NCBI RefSeq assembly: GCF_014204515.1
Contig: NZ_JACHLI010000012.1
Location: forward strand, 122,874 to 186,873
DNA from: Pseudomonas nitroreducens
GTDB taxonomy: Bacteria; Pseudomonadota; Gammaproteobacteria; Pseudomonadales; Pseudomonadaceae
Length of the DNA stretch: 64,000 bases
Reading direction: 5' to 3'
Part shown: positions 15,607 to 24,545 of the stretch, piece after piece
Layout of the letters: every line of letters begins with the position of its first letter
Numbering within the stretch: the stretch's first letter is position 1
Position numbers and translations under genes: made by a program
The notes under the pieces: model-generated
What the model saw: only the letters and a program-made list of their open reading frames with translations
Database searches by the model: none
Told to the model about the DNA's origin: nothing

Positions 15607-15618
15607 GAAAAGCTCCGC

Positions 15619-16947
15619 TTAGTCCTTTACCTTCAGGTCCAGCGCCAGGTCGCGCGCGGCCTTGGTGGCCAGTACGCCCATCAGCTGGCCGATTTCGTCC
15701 TGGCGGCTGCTGGCGCCGGTCGGGCTGCCCGCCATCATGACGCTGGGTACCGGCGCCTGGGCAGCGGCTTCAGCCCAGACCTTGTTGATGGCGATCAGCG
15801 CGTCCAGCTTGGGTTGCAGCGCGCCGTCCGCCTTGATCACCGCTTCACGAGCGTAAGCCTCGGCGTCGGCGGTGATCTTGGTTGCCTGCGCCGTTACCGC
15901 AGCCTTGTCACGCAGCAGTTCGGCCGTTTGCTTCTCGATCTCGGCGCGCTGCTTCTCGCGCTCGGCGTTGATCACCGCCAGTTGCTTCTCGGTTTCCGCC
16001 TGGGTGGTGCGCTCGATCTGGTCGCGCAGGGTTTCCTGGCGCTTGGCTTCCACTTCCTTCTCGCCGCGGGCGGTGACCAGCAGCTTCTCTTCCTCTTCCT
16101 TGAGGCGGTTCTGGCGCGCTACGGCCAGCTCGGCGAGAGCCTGCTGCACCTTGACCATGCGCTGCTTGTACTGCGGGTTGGGGTCAACGTTGGTGATACG
16201 CGCTTCCACCACTTCGACGCCGAACTTGCGGAACTGCTGTTGCTTGCGTACCGGGATGCCCTTGCTGTCGGTGACTTTCTCGGTGACGAACTGGCTGGCG
16301 TTGTTGTCGCCGAAGCTGCCCTGTTCGGTGCCGGCCTGGAGGATGGCCGTCTGGTGCGGCACGGCGCCGCGCGGGCCGCGCACTTCCTTGCGCTTGATCA
16401 GGTACAGGCCGTCGTTGAGCTGGTTTTCGAATTCCGCAGCGAATTCGCTGCGCGCGCCGGCGTAGTAGTCATCGGCGGTCATCAGCGAGGCTGTGGCCTG
16501 GAGGGTTTCCTTGATCGCCGGGACCAGCGCGGTACGGATGAAGTTGTCCGGGTTGCGATATTCCTGGGCCATCTTCAGGAACTGGTCGCCGCCGGGCAGG
16601 CGGAAGCGCGCCGAGGACTCGACCTTGGCGTCGACGTTGCCGAGGAAGACGATGGGGAAGGCCTCGATGGTGGCGCCGAGCCCGTCGTTGTCGGGGTTGT
16701 TGTCGTTGTCGTCGGTGATCAGCACGGACTGCACGCTGATCGCCTTCTTCCAGGTGGTGGCGCGGCCGAACCACTTGGTGGCGTAACCGACGTCGTCGAC
16801 CACCTTCTCGTCGCCGAAGATGGTGCGCACGTGGGTCATGAAGCCGGCTTCGTTATAGAAGAAGATCCCGTTGAACAGGATGAAGGCGGCAGCGACCAGT
16901 GCCAGGGGCAGGGCGCCGAACTTGATGAGGTTTCCCTTGCTGAACAT
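15619..16947 (-). CDS. SPFH/band 7 (prohibitin-like) membrane protein
   Basis: 442-residue protein with one N-terminal transmembrane segment (LPLALVAAAFILFNGIFFYN). A stomatin/prohibitin homology domain follows, then a long charged alpha-helical region rich in Glu, Lys and Ala (LAVARQNRLKEEEEKLL...AETEKQLAVINAEREKQRAEIEKQ) that is probably coiled coil. SPFH proteins form large membrane-bound cages or microdomains. The start at 16947 (MFSKGNLIKFG) follows AAGGAAG; the upstream extension MSSIHGLLTQ lacks such a site. It stands alone between REP repeats and lpxH. Its client is unknown. Confidence 0.88.
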   Translation of the reverse strand: MFSKGNLIKFGALPLALVAAAFILFNGIFFYNEAGFMTHVRTIFGDEKVVDDVGYATKWFGRATTWKKAISVQSVLITDDNDNNPDNDGLGATIEAFPIVFLGNVDAKVESSARFRLPGGDQFLKMAQEYRNPDNFIRTALVPAIKETLQATASLMTADDYYAGARSEFAAEFENQLNDGLYLIKRKEVRGPRGAVPHQTAILQAGTEQGSFGDNNASQFVTEKVTDSKGIPVRKQQQFRKFGVEVVEARITNVDPNPQYKQRMVKVQQALAELAVARQNRLKEEEEKLLVTARGEKEVEAKRQETLRDQIERTTQAETEKQLAVINAEREKQRAEIEKQTAELLRDKAAVTAQATKITADAEAYAREAVIKADGALQPKLDALIAINKVWAEAAAQAPVPSVMMAGSPTGASSRQDEIGQLMGVLATKAARDLALDLKVKD

Positions 16948-17070
16948 GTTTCTTCCTTGAGTGAGCAAACCGTGAATGCTGCTCAACGCCGCCCCTGCTG
17001 GTCAATAGGAAGGGTCTGACAGTGCGAGTGGGTTAACGCCAAAAGGCCACCATTGCGGTGGCCCGGAGCT

Positions 17071-17793
17071 TCACAGGGTGAAGGGTGCCTGCCGCAGGCC
17101 CTGCTCGTCGGCTTCCAGGGCCCAGCCCTGGCGATCCCAGTCGCCGAGGACGATGCGTCGCGCGGGACGGCCATCGATCTCCAGTTCGTGGACGGCGGGG
17201 CGGTGGGTATGGCCGTGGATCAGGATGCGCACGCCCTTGTCGCGCATGATGCGTTCAACCTCGGCGGGGGTGACATCGACGATATCGCTGGCCTTCATGC
17301 GGGTCTGTGCGCGGCTTTCGCTGCGCAGCCTGCGCGCCAGCTTGTGGCGGGTGGCCAGCGGCAGGTGGCGCAGGATGAACAGCGTCAGCGGGTTGCGCAG
17401 CCAGCGGCGCAGCTTCATGTAGGCCACATCGAGGGTGCACAGGCTGTCGCCGTGCATCAGCAGGATTTTCTCGCCGCCCAGGTCGATCAGGCTCGGGTCG
17501 CGCAGCAGGGTGCAGCCGGCTTCGCGGCAGAACCCCTGGCCGATCAGGAAGTCGCGGTTGCCGTGCATCAGGTAGATGCGCGTGCCGCTGTCAGAGAGCT
17601 CGCGCAGGGCGCGGGCGATGCCGTGCTGGAACTCGTCCATGCCGTCGTCGCCGATCCAGGCTTCGAAGAAGTCGCCGAGGATGTACAGCGCCTCGGCCGC
17701 GCGGGCGCGGGTGGCGAGGAAATGCAAGAACGCCCGGGTGATATCCGGGCGTTCCGCTTCGAGATGCAGGTCCGAGATGAACAGGACGCTCAT
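17071..17793 (-). CDS. lpxH: UDP-2,3-diacylglucosamine diphosphatase LpxH
   Basis: Lipid A pathway enzyme hydrolysing UDP-2,3-diacylglucosamine to lipid X and UMP at the inner membrane surface. The 240-residue calcineurin-like phosphoesterase has all metal motifs in order: FISDLHLE, GDFFEAWIGDD, HGNRDF, LMHGD and HGHTHRP. The gene is 4 bp downstream of ppiB on the same strand, as in many gamma-proteobacteria, so the two are an operon. Start MSVLFISDLHLE is unambiguous. Confidence 0.96.
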   Translation of the reverse strand: MSVLFISDLHLEAERPDITRAFLHFLATRARAAEALYILGDFFEAWIGDDGMDEFQHGIARALRELSDSGTRIYLMHGNRDFLIGQGFCREAGCTLLRDPSLIDLGGEKILLMHGDSLCTLDVAYMKLRRWLRNPLTLFILRHLPLATRHKLARRLRSESRAQTRMKASDIVDVTPAEVERIMRDKGVRILIHGHTHRPAVHELEIDGRPARRIVLGDWDRQGWALEADEQGLRQAPFTL

Positions 17794-17797
17794 CGAC

Positions 17798-18304
17798 TCA
17801 CTCGCCGATGACTTCTGCTTTCTCGATGATCACGTCGTCGGCCGGTACGTCCTGGTGGCCGGAGCGCATGGTGGTGGCGACGGTCTTGATCTTGTTGACC
17901 ACGTCCATGCCGTCCTTCACTTCACCGAACACGCAGTAGCCCCAGCCTTGAACGGTCGGTGCGCTGTGGTTGAGGAAATCGTTGTCGGCGACGTTGATGA
18001 AGAACTGCGCGCTGGCCGAATGCGGTTCCATGGTGCGGGCCATGGCAACGGTGCCGACCTTGTTGCCGACGCCGTTGTTGGCTTCGTTCTTGATCGACTT
18101 GCGGGTGGACTTCTGTTTCATGCCCGGCTCGAAACCGCCGCCCTGGATCATGAAGTTGTTGATCACGCGGTGGAAGACGGTGTTGTCGTAATGGCCGGCC
18201 TTCACGTACTCCTTGAAGTTGGCCACGGTTTCCGGCGCCTTGTCGTCGAACAGTTCAAGGGTGATATCGCCGAAGTTGGTCTGCAGTTTGACGGTGGTAG
18301 ACAT
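17798..18304 (-). CDS. ppiB: Cytoplasmic peptidyl-prolyl cis-trans isomerase B (cyclophilin)
   Basis: 168-residue cyclophilin catalysing prolyl isomerisation. Motifs FHRVINNFMIQGG, ARTMEPHSASAQFFIN and GYCVFGEV give the active-site Arg, Gln and Phe. There is no signal peptide, so this is the cytoplasmic PpiB form. It begins MSTTVKLQTNFGDITLELF, diverges from glnS and overlaps transcriptionally with lpxH (4-bp gap). Confidence 0.95.
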   Translation of the reverse strand: MSTTVKLQTNFGDITLELFDDKAPETVANFKEYVKAGHYDNTVFHRVINNFMIQGGGFEPGMKQKSTRKSIKNEANNGVGNKVGTVAMARTMEPHSASAQFFINVADNDFLNHSAPTVQGWGYCVFGEVKDGMDVVNKIKTVATTMRSGHQDVPADDVIIEKAEVIGE

Positions 18305-18425
18305 CAGGAATTTCCGCTCTTTGTAAAAATCGAAGGCCTGTCAGGGGGTTGACAGCTTCGGCTATGATAAGCGCTTTGGTTTGGCTGGCCTACCCTGGCC
18401 GAACACCAGCATGATCAAGGACACC

Positions 18426-20108
18426 ATGAGCAAGCCTACCGCCGATACGAAAGAAGCCACTGTTGCCGCCAATTTCCTGCGCCCGATCGTTCAGGCCGAC
18501 CTGGAAAGTGGCAAGCACCAGAAGATCGTCACCCGCTTCCCGCCGGAGCCCAACGGCTACCTGCATATCGGTCACGCCAAGTCCATCTGTCTGAACTTCG
18601 GCCTGGCCAAGGAGTTCGGCGGTGACTGCCACCTGCGCTTCGACGACACCAACCCGGCGAAGGAAGACCAGGAATACATCGACGCCATCGAGGCCGACGT
18701 GAAATGGCTGGGCTTCGACTGGGCCGGGCAGGTGCGCTATGCGTCCAACTATTTCGACCAGCTGCACGACTGGGCGGTGGACCTGATCAAGGCCGGCAAG
18801 GCCTTCGTCTGCGACCTGAACGCCGAGGAAATGCGCGCCTACCGTGGCTCCCTGACCGAGCCGGGCAAGAACAGCCCGTTCCGCGAGCGTTCGGTGGAAG
18901 AGAACCTGGACCTGTTCGCCCGCATGAAAGCCGGCGAGTTCCCGGACGGCGCCCGTTCGCTGCGCGCGAAGATCGACATGGCCTCGCCGAACATCAACCT
19001 GCGCGACCCGATCCTCTACCGCATCCGCCACGCCCATCACCACCAGACCGGCGACAAGTGGTGCATCTACCCCAGCTACGACTTCACCCACGGTCAGTCG
19101 GACGCCATCGAGGGCATCACCCACTCCATCTGCACCCTGGAGTTCGAGGATCATCGCCCGCTGTACGAGTGGTTCCTGGCCAACCTGCCGGTGCCGGCGC
19201 AGCCGCGCCAGTACGAATTCGCGCGCCTGAACCTGAACTACACCATCACCAGCAAGCGCAAGCTCAAGCAACTGGTCGATGAAAACCACGTGCATGGCTG
19301 GGACGACCCGCGCATGTCGACGCTGTCGGGCTACCGCCGCCGCGGCTACACCCCGGCGTCGATCCGTGCCTTCTGCGACATGATCGGCGTGAACCGCGCC
19401 GGCGGCCTGGTGGATATCGGCATGCTGGAATTCGCCATCCGTGACGACCTGGACGCCAACGCCGGTCGTGCCATGTGCGTACTCAAGCCGCTGAAAGTGG
19501 TCATCACCAACTATCCGGAAGGACAGGTCGAGAACCTCGAACTGCCGCGCCATCCGAAGCAGGACATGGGCGTGCGCGTGCTGCCGTTCAGCCGCGAGAT
19601 CTACATCGACGCCAGCGACTTCGAAGAAGTCCCGCCGGCCGGCTACAAGCGCCTGATTCCGGGCGGCGAAGTGCGCCTGCGTGGCAGCTACGTGATCCGC
19701 GCCGACGAAGCCATCAAGGATGCCGCCGGCAACATCGTCGAACTGCGCTGCAGCTACGATGAGAACACCCTGGGCAAGAACCCCGAGGGTCGCAAGGTCA
19801 AGGGCGTGATCCACTGGGTGCCGGCCGCCGAGAGCGTCGAGTGCGAAGTGCGCCTGTATGACCGTCTGTTCCGTTCCGCCAACCCGGAGAAATCGGAAGA
19901 GGGCGGCAGCTTCCTCGACAACATCAACCCGGACTCCCTGGTGGTGCTCAAGGGCTGCCGCGCCGAGCCGTCGCTGGCCGCTGCGACGGCTGAAGATCGC
20001 TTCCAGTTCGAGCGTGAAGGTTACTTCTGCGCCGACGCCAAGGACTCCAGGGCCGACGCCCTGGTGTTCAACCGCACCGTGACCCTGCGCGATTCCTGGG
20101 GGCAGTGA
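18426..20108 (+). CDS. glnS: Glutaminyl-tRNA synthetase
   Basis: Class I aminoacyl-tRNA synthetase charging tRNA-Gln. The 560-residue protein has the HIGH motif in PEPNGYLHIGHAKS (about residue 47) and the KMSKS-equivalent TSKRKL (about residue 273), followed by the two-barrel anticodon-binding region. I chose MSKPTADTKE at 18426, which follows AAGGACACC and matches the family. The longer frame from 18381 adds 15 unrelated residues. cysS starts 3 bp after the stop, so the two synthetase genes are cotranscribed. Confidence 0.97.
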   Translation: MSKPTADTKEATVAANFLRPIVQADLESGKHQKIVTRFPPEPNGYLHIGHAKSICLNFGLAKEFGGDCHLRFDDTNPAKEDQEYIDAIEADVKWLGFDWAGQVRYASNYFDQLHDWAVDLIKAGKAFVCDLNAEEMRAYRGSLTEPGKNSPFRERSVEENLDLFARMKAGEFPDGARSLRAKIDMASPNINLRDPILYRIRHAHHHQTGDKWCIYPSYDFTHGQSDAIEGITHSICTLEFEDHRPLYEWFLANLPVPAQPRQYEFARLNLNYTITSKRKLKQLVDENHVHGWDDPRMSTLSGYRRRGYTPASIRAFCDMIGVNRAGGLVDIGMLEFAIRDDLDANAGRAMCVLKPLKVVITNYPEGQVENLELPRHPKQDMGVRVLPFSREIYIDASDFEEVPPAGYKRLIPGGEVRLRGSYVIRADEAIKDAAGNIVELRCSYDENTLGKNPEGRKVKGVIHWVPAAESVECEVRLYDRLFRSANPEKSEEGGSFLDNINPDSLVVLKGCRAEPSLAAATAEDRFQFEREGYFCADAKDSRADALVFNRTVTLRDSWGQ

Positions 20109-20111
20109 CGG

Positions 20112-21500
20112 ATGGCTGACTTGCAGATCTACAGCACGCTGTCCAAGACCAAGGACAGCTTCAAGCCGCTGGTGGGCAACCAGGTGCGCATGTACGTGTG
20201 CGGCATGACCGTGTACGACTTCTGCCACATCGGCCATGCCCGCGTGATGGTGGCGTTCGACGTCATCGCCCGCTGGTTGCGCCATCGCGGCTATGACCTG
20301 ACCTATGTGCGCAACATCACCGACATTGACGACAAGATCATCCGCCGCGCCCAGGAGAACGGTGAATCGTTCGAAGACCTGACCGCCCGCATGATCGCCG
20401 CAATGCACGAGGACGAGGCGCGCCTGTCGGTGCTGCGTCCGGATATCGAACCGCGTGCCACCGGCCATATCGCCGGCATGCACGAGATGATCCAGACCCT
20501 GATCGACAAGGGCTACGCCTACGCGCCGGGCAACGGCGACGTCTACTACCGGGTCGGCAAGTTCGCCGGCTACGGCAAGCTGTCGCGCAAGAAGATCGAA
20601 GACCTGCGCATCGGTGCGCGGATCGAGGTCGACGAATCCAAGGAGGACCCGCTGGACTTCGTGCTCTGGAAAGGCGCCAAGCCGGGCGAGCCGAGCTGGG
20701 AATCGCCCTGGGGTGCCGGGCGTCCGGGCTGGCACATCGAGTGCTCGGTGATGTCCACCTGCTGCCTGGGCGAGACCTTCGACATCCATGGCGGCGGCCC
20801 GGACCTGGTGTTCCCGCACCACGAGAACGAGATCGCCCAGAGCGAGGCGGCTACCGGCAAGCTCTATGCGGCCAGCTGGATGCACGCCGGCGCGGTGCGC
20901 GTGGATGGCGAGAAGATGTCCAAGTCCCTGGGCAACTTCTTCACCATCCGCGAAGTGCTGGAGAAGTACCACCCGGAAGTCGTGCGCTTCCTGCTGGTCT
21001 CCAGCCACTACCGCAGCCCGATCAACTACTCCGAAGACAACCTGAAGGAAGCCAAGGGCGCGCTGGAGCGGTTCTACACTGCGCTGCGCGGCCTGCCGCA
21101 GGAAGCTGCCGCGGGTGGCGAGGAGTTCGTCGAGCGCTTCAGTGTCGCGATGGACGACGACTTCGGCACGCCGGAAGCGGTGGCAGTGCTGTTCGAGATG
21201 GTCCGCGAGGTCAACCGCCTGCGCGAGAGCGATCCGGCGGCGGCTGCGGTCCTGGCGGCGCGCGTCCGTGAATTGGGTGCTCTGCTCGGTGTTCTGCAGT
21301 TGGACGCCGACGAGTTCCTGCAGGCGGGTGCGGCTGGCAAGGTCGACGCGGCACAGGTCGAAGCGCTGATCCAGGCTCGCCTGGATGCCCGCGCGGCGAA
21401 GAACTGGGCCGAGTCCGACCGCATCCGCGACGAGCTGACCGCCCTGGGCGTGGTGCTGGAAGACGGCAAGGGTGGGACTACCTGGCGTCTGGCCGAGTAA
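20112..21500 (+). CDS. cysS: Cysteinyl-tRNA synthetase
   Basis: Class I synthetase charging tRNA-Cys; 462 residues. The HIGH box lies in DFCHIGHARV near residue 40, and the zinc-binding Cys of YVCGMTVYDFC just before it. Further zinc ligands are in HIECSVMS and HHENEIAQSE. The KMSKS motif is EKMSKSLGN near residue 268. The start MADLQIYSTLSK follows a cacTGACGG junction with glnS. A strong terminator follows at 21517. Confidence 0.97.
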   Translation: MADLQIYSTLSKTKDSFKPLVGNQVRMYVCGMTVYDFCHIGHARVMVAFDVIARWLRHRGYDLTYVRNITDIDDKIIRRAQENGESFEDLTARMIAAMHEDEARLSVLRPDIEPRATGHIAGMHEMIQTLIDKGYAYAPGNGDVYYRVGKFAGYGKLSRKKIEDLRIGARIEVDESKEDPLDFVLWKGAKPGEPSWESPWGAGRPGWHIECSVMSTCCLGETFDIHGGGPDLVFPHHENEIAQSEAATGKLYAASWMHAGAVRVDGEKMSKSLGNFFTIREVLEKYHPEVVRFLLVSSHYRSPINYSEDNLKEAKGALERFYTALRGLPQEAAAGGEEFVERFSVAMDDDFGTPEAVAVLFEMVREVNRLRESDPAAAAVLAARVRELGALLGVLQLDADEFLQAGAAGKVDAAQVEALIQARLDARAAKNWAESDRIRDELTALGVVLEDGKGGTTWRLAE

Positions 21501-21516
21501 GGCTCCCCTGGAATTG

Positions 21517-21544
21517 AAAAAGGCCGCTGATCAGCGGCCTTTTT
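21517..21544. terminator. Bidirectional terminator between cysS and folD
   Basis: Perfect palindrome aaaaaggccgctga/tcagcggccttttt in the gap between the convergent cysS and folD genes; T runs on both strands serve both genes. Confidence 0.9.
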
Positions 21545-21563
21545 CTTGCGCGTCGAAAACCTG

Positions 21564-22418
21564 TCAGGGGTGCAGGTGTTCGGCGGCGTACAGGGTGTTT
21601 TCCAGCAGGCAGGCACGGGTCATCGGGCCGACACCGCCCGGCACCGGGGTGATCCAGCTGGCGCGTTCGGCGGCCACGTCGTATTCCACGTCACCCACCA
21701 GCTTGCCGTCTTCCTGACGGTTGATGCCCACATCGATGACGATGGCGCCTTCCTTGATCCACTCGCCCTTGACCAGTCCCGGCTTGCCGGCGGCTACGAC
21801 CACCAGGTCGGCGCGGCGCACGTGGTCGGCCAGGTCACGGGTGAAGCGGTGGGTCACGGTGACGGTGCAGCCGCCCAGCAGCAGTTCCAGCGCCATGGGG
21901 CGACCGACGATGTTCGATGCGCCGACGACCACTGCGTCCATGCCGTACAGGTCGACACCGGTGCTCTGCAGCAGGGTCATGATGCCTTTCGGGGTGCAGG
22001 GGCGCAGCAGCGGGATGCGCTGGGCCAGGCGGCCGATGTTGAAGGGGTGGAAGCCGTCCACGTCCTTGTCCGGGTTGATGCGCTCCAGAAGCTGGGAGGC
22101 GTCGAGGTGGGCGGGGAGGGGCAGCTGGACCAGGATGCCGTCGATGGCCGGGTCGGCATTCAGGCGGTCGATCAGCGCCAGCAGCTCTTCCTGGGTGGTG
22201 CTGGCGGGGAGGTCGTAGGCCTGGGAGAGGAAGCCGACCTCTTCACAGTCCTTGCGCTTGTGCGCGACATAGACCTGAGAGGCGGGGTCGCTACCGACCA
22301 GGATCACAGCCAGGCCGGGGATGCGCAGTCCTTGCTGGCGGCGTTCATTGACGCGTTGGGCAATCTGCTGGCGGAGGCTGGCGGCGATCGCTTTGCCGTC
22401 GATCAGTTTTGCAGTCAT
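21564..22418 (-). CDS. folD: Methylenetetrahydrofolate dehydrogenase/cyclohydrolase FolD
   Basis: Bifunctional one-carbon enzyme interconverting 5,10-methylene-, methenyl- and 10-formyl-tetrahydrofolate with NADP. The 284-residue protein has the catalytic Tyr/Lys region VYVAHKRKDCEEVG, the ILVQLPLPAHLD signature and the PGGVGPMTRACLLENT C-terminal signature. The start at 22418 (MTAKLIDGKAIAASLR) matches family N-termini; the in-frame ATG at 22481 adds 21 unrelated residues. Convergent with cysS and divergent from the tRNA operon. Confidence 0.96.
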   Translation of the reverse strand: MTAKLIDGKAIAASLRQQIAQRVNERRQQGLRIPGLAVILVGSDPASQVYVAHKRKDCEEVGFLSQAYDLPASTTQEELLALIDRLNADPAIDGILVQLPLPAHLDASQLLERINPDKDVDGFHPFNIGRLAQRIPLLRPCTPKGIMTLLQSTGVDLYGMDAVVVGASNIVGRPMALELLLGGCTVTVTHRFTRDLADHVRRADLVVVAAGKPGLVKGEWIKEGAIVIDVGINRQEDGKLVGDVEYDVAAERASWITPVPGGVGPMTRACLLENTLYAAEHLHP

Positions 22419-22550
22419 GTCGGGGGGATAACCATCAAGGCGGGAGAAAAGAAGGCGCGCATTTTCGCACGCTGCCTCCATAAGGCAAAGGCGGCAGCCC
22501 CTGATTTGGCGTAACTCCTTTATCTCTTTGAATTTTTTTTAAAAAAGTTG

Positions 22551-22579
22551 TTGACGGGGTATGGCCTCATCGATAACAT
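22551..22579 (+). promoter_or_regulatory. Sigma-70 promoter of the tRNA operon
   Basis: TTGACG, a 17-bp spacer and TAACAT, preceded by an A/T-rich tract like an UP element. The -10 is followed by the GC-rich stretch gcgccccgc, the type of discriminator typical of stringently controlled stable-RNA promoters. The start site would be near 22587. Confidence 0.7.
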
Positions 22580-22680
22580 GCGCCCCGCTTGCCGAGCACA
22601 GCCTGAAACACGAAAGAGGCGGTGCCAACCGATCGGGTGGTAACACCGGATCTGCTTAGCAAGGGTTGCCGCCACTTAAA

Positions 22681-22757
22681 GCGCCCGTAGCTCAGCTGGA
22701 TAGAGCATCCGCCTTCTAAGCGGATGGTCGCAGGTTCGAGTCCTGCCGGGTGCGCCA
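22681..22757 (+). tRNA. tRNA-Arg (anticodon TCT)
   Basis: Complete 77-nt cloverleaf with encoded CCA. Acceptor arms gcgcccg/cgggtgc pair (one G-T). The anticodon loop CTTCTAA gives TCT, decoding AGA/AGG arginine codons that are rare in this GC-rich genome. The T arm has GGTTCGAGTCC. Confidence 0.97.
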
Positions 22758-22786
22758 AGTGGCGTTCGGAACAAGCATGTAATATG

Positions 22787-22862
22787 GTGGGCGTAGCTCA
22801 GTTGGTAGAGCACAGGATTGTGGCTCCTGGTGTCGTGGGTTCGATTCCCATCGTCCACCCCA
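22787..22862 (+). tRNA. tRNA-His (anticodon GTG)
   Basis: Cloverleaf with acceptor arms gtgggcg/cgtccac and encoded CCA. The anticodon loop ATTGTGG gives GTG. A G at 22786 supplies the genomically encoded G-1 that pairs with C73, the identity element of tRNA-His. Confidence 0.97.
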
Positions 22863-22872
22863 TATTCCGAAG

Positions 22873-22897
22873 CGCCAGGCCTAGAGCCTGGCGTTTT
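22873..22897 (+). terminator. Hairpin between tRNA-His and tRNA-Leu
   Basis: Stem cgccaggc/gcctggcg with a 5-nt loop followed by TTTTCGTTT. It may terminate part of the transcription after tRNA-His or serve as a processing structure; tRNA-Leu starts only 18 bp later. Confidence 0.55.
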
Positions 22898-22914
22898 CGT
22901 TTCTGCGGTACCCT

Positions 22915-22999
22915 GCGGACGTGGTGAAATTGGTAGACACGCTGGATTTAGGTTCCAGTGGCGCAAGCTGTGAGAGTTCGAGTCTCTCCGTCCGCACCA
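22915..22999 (+). tRNA. tRNA-Leu (anticodon TAG)
   Basis: 85-nt class II tRNA with acceptor arms gcggacg/cgtccgc, an extended variable arm (tggcgcaagctgtg) and encoded CCA. The anticodon loop TTTAGGT gives TAG, reading CUA and related leucine codons. Confidence 0.97.
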
Positions 23000-23141
23000 T
23001 CTTCTTTCCATAAGCTCTCGCATCCGTGAATTTCCGCAGCTTCCGGTCAGGGTGACTTCTGCATTTCTAGCTACTAGAATGCTTGCCCTTGATTCTGGGA
23101 GCCGGAAGGACCGGCTTACGTCTGTGCCACGAGGAATATCC

Positions 23142-24452
23142 ATGCAAGTTTCCGTTGAAAGCACCTCCGCTCTTGAGCGCCGCATGACCGTTGGCGTGCC
23201 GGCCGAGCGTATCGAGACCGAAGTCAACAAGCGTCTGCAGCAGACTGCTCGTCGCGCCAAGGTTCCTGGCTTCCGTCCCGGCAAGGTGCCGATGAGCGTG
23301 ATCCGTCAGCGCTACGAAGCCGCCGCTCGTCAGGAAGCCCTCGGTGACCTGATCCAGGAAACCTTCTACGAAGCCGTGGTCGAGCAGAAGCTGAACCCGG
23401 CCGGTGCTCCCTCCGTCGAACCGAAAGTGTTCGAGAAGGAGAAGGGCCTCGAGTACATCGCTACCTTCGAAGTCTTCCCCGAGTTCCAGGTTGCCGGTTT
23501 CGACGGCATCAAGGTCGAGCGCCTGCAGGCTGACGTGGCTGACGCTGACCTCGACAACATGCTGGAAATCCTGCGCAAGCAGAACACCCGCTTCGAGACC
23601 GTTGAGCGCGCCGCGCAGAACGATGACCAGCTGAACATCGACTTCGTCGGCAAGATCGACGGCGAAGCCTTCGCTGGCGGTTCCGCCAAGGGCACCCTGC
23701 TGGTGCTGGGCTCCGGCCGTATGATCCCGGGCTTCGAAGAAGGCCTGGTGGGCGCCAAGGCCGGTGAAGAGCGCGTGCTGAACGTGACCTTCCCCGAGGA
23801 CTACCAGAACCTGGACCTGGCCGGCAAAGCCGCCGAGTTCACCGCTACCGTCAACAGCGTCGCCGAGCCGAAGCTGCCGGAACTGAACGAAGAGTTCTTC
23901 GCTCTGTTCGGCGTGAAGGAGAGCACCCTGGAAGGCTTCCGCACCGAAGTTCGCAAGAACATGGAGCGTGAACTGCGTCAGGCCATCAAGTCCAAGGTGA
24001 AGAACCAGGTGATGGAAGGTCTGGTCGAGACCAACCCGATCGAAGTTCCGAAAGCCCTGATCGGCAACGAAGTGAATCGTCTGCGCGTCCAGGCTGTCCA
24101 GCAGTTCGGTGGCAACATCAAGCCCGACCAACTGCCGGCCGAGCTGTTCGAAGAGCAGGCCAAGCGCCGCGTCGTGCTGGGTCTGATCGTCGCCGAACTG
24201 GTCAAGCAGCACGAACTGAAGGCTGACGAGGCCCGCGTTCGCGAAATGATCGAAGAGATGGCTTCGGCTTATCAGGAGCCGGAACAAGTCGTTTCCTGGT
24301 ACTACAAGAACGACCAGCAACTGAACGAAGTCCGTTCGGTTGTACTGGAAGAACAAGTTGTAGATACTGTCCTGCAGAAGGCCAATGTGACCGACAAGCA
24401 GGTATCCTACGAAGACGCGGTCAAGCCTGCAGAAGCTCCGCAAGCGGCCTGA
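23142..24452 (+). CDS. tig: Trigger factor
   Basis: Ribosome-associated chaperone and prolyl isomerase that meets nascent chains at the exit tunnel. The 436-residue protein has the ribosome-docking signature GFRPGKVP near residue 45, the FKBP-type domain around residues 150-240 (DQLNIDFVGKIDGEAF...) and a helical C-terminal chaperone domain. I chose MQVSVESTSALERR at 23142, preceded by GAGGAA. It heads the tig-clpP-clpX-lon series of protein-quality genes found together in most proteobacteria. Confidence 0.97.
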   Translation: MQVSVESTSALERRMTVGVPAERIETEVNKRLQQTARRAKVPGFRPGKVPMSVIRQRYEAAARQEALGDLIQETFYEAVVEQKLNPAGAPSVEPKVFEKEKGLEYIATFEVFPEFQVAGFDGIKVERLQADVADADLDNMLEILRKQNTRFETVERAAQNDDQLNIDFVGKIDGEAFAGGSAKGTLLVLGSGRMIPGFEEGLVGAKAGEERVLNVTFPEDYQNLDLAGKAAEFTATVNSVAEPKLPELNEEFFALFGVKESTLEGFRTEVRKNMERELRQAIKSKVKNQVMEGLVETNPIEVPKALIGNEVNRLRVQAVQQFGGNIKPDQLPAELFEEQAKRRVVLGLIVAELVKQHELKADEARVREMIEEMASAYQEPEQVVSWYYKNDQQLNEVRSVVLEEQVVDTVLQKANVTDKQVSYEDAVKPAEAPQAA

Positions 24453-24474
24453 TCCAACGCTTCGTTCGATTGTC

Positions 24475-24500
24475 ACAAGCCAGCCTTCGGGCTGGCTTGT
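24475..24500 (+). terminator. Hairpin after tig
   Basis: Perfect 11-bp stem acaagccagcc/ggctggcttgt with a TTCG tetraloop, 23 bp after the tig stop. There is no T tract, so it may be an attenuator or an mRNA 3'-end stabiliser before clpP rather than a full terminator. Confidence 0.6.
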
Positions 24501-24545
24501 GCGTCTATAGAGACATGACTTTTTATTAGGGAGTGATCGTCGGAC

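Noticed and set aside
18390..21008. An 872-codon antisense frame opposite glnS and cysS
   Set aside because: Shadow of two conserved synthetase genes; no recognisable fold or ribosome site.
22676..23284. A 202-codon minus-strand frame across the tRNA cluster
   Set aside because: Covers three complete tRNA genes; such frames opposite tRNAs are a known annotation artefact.
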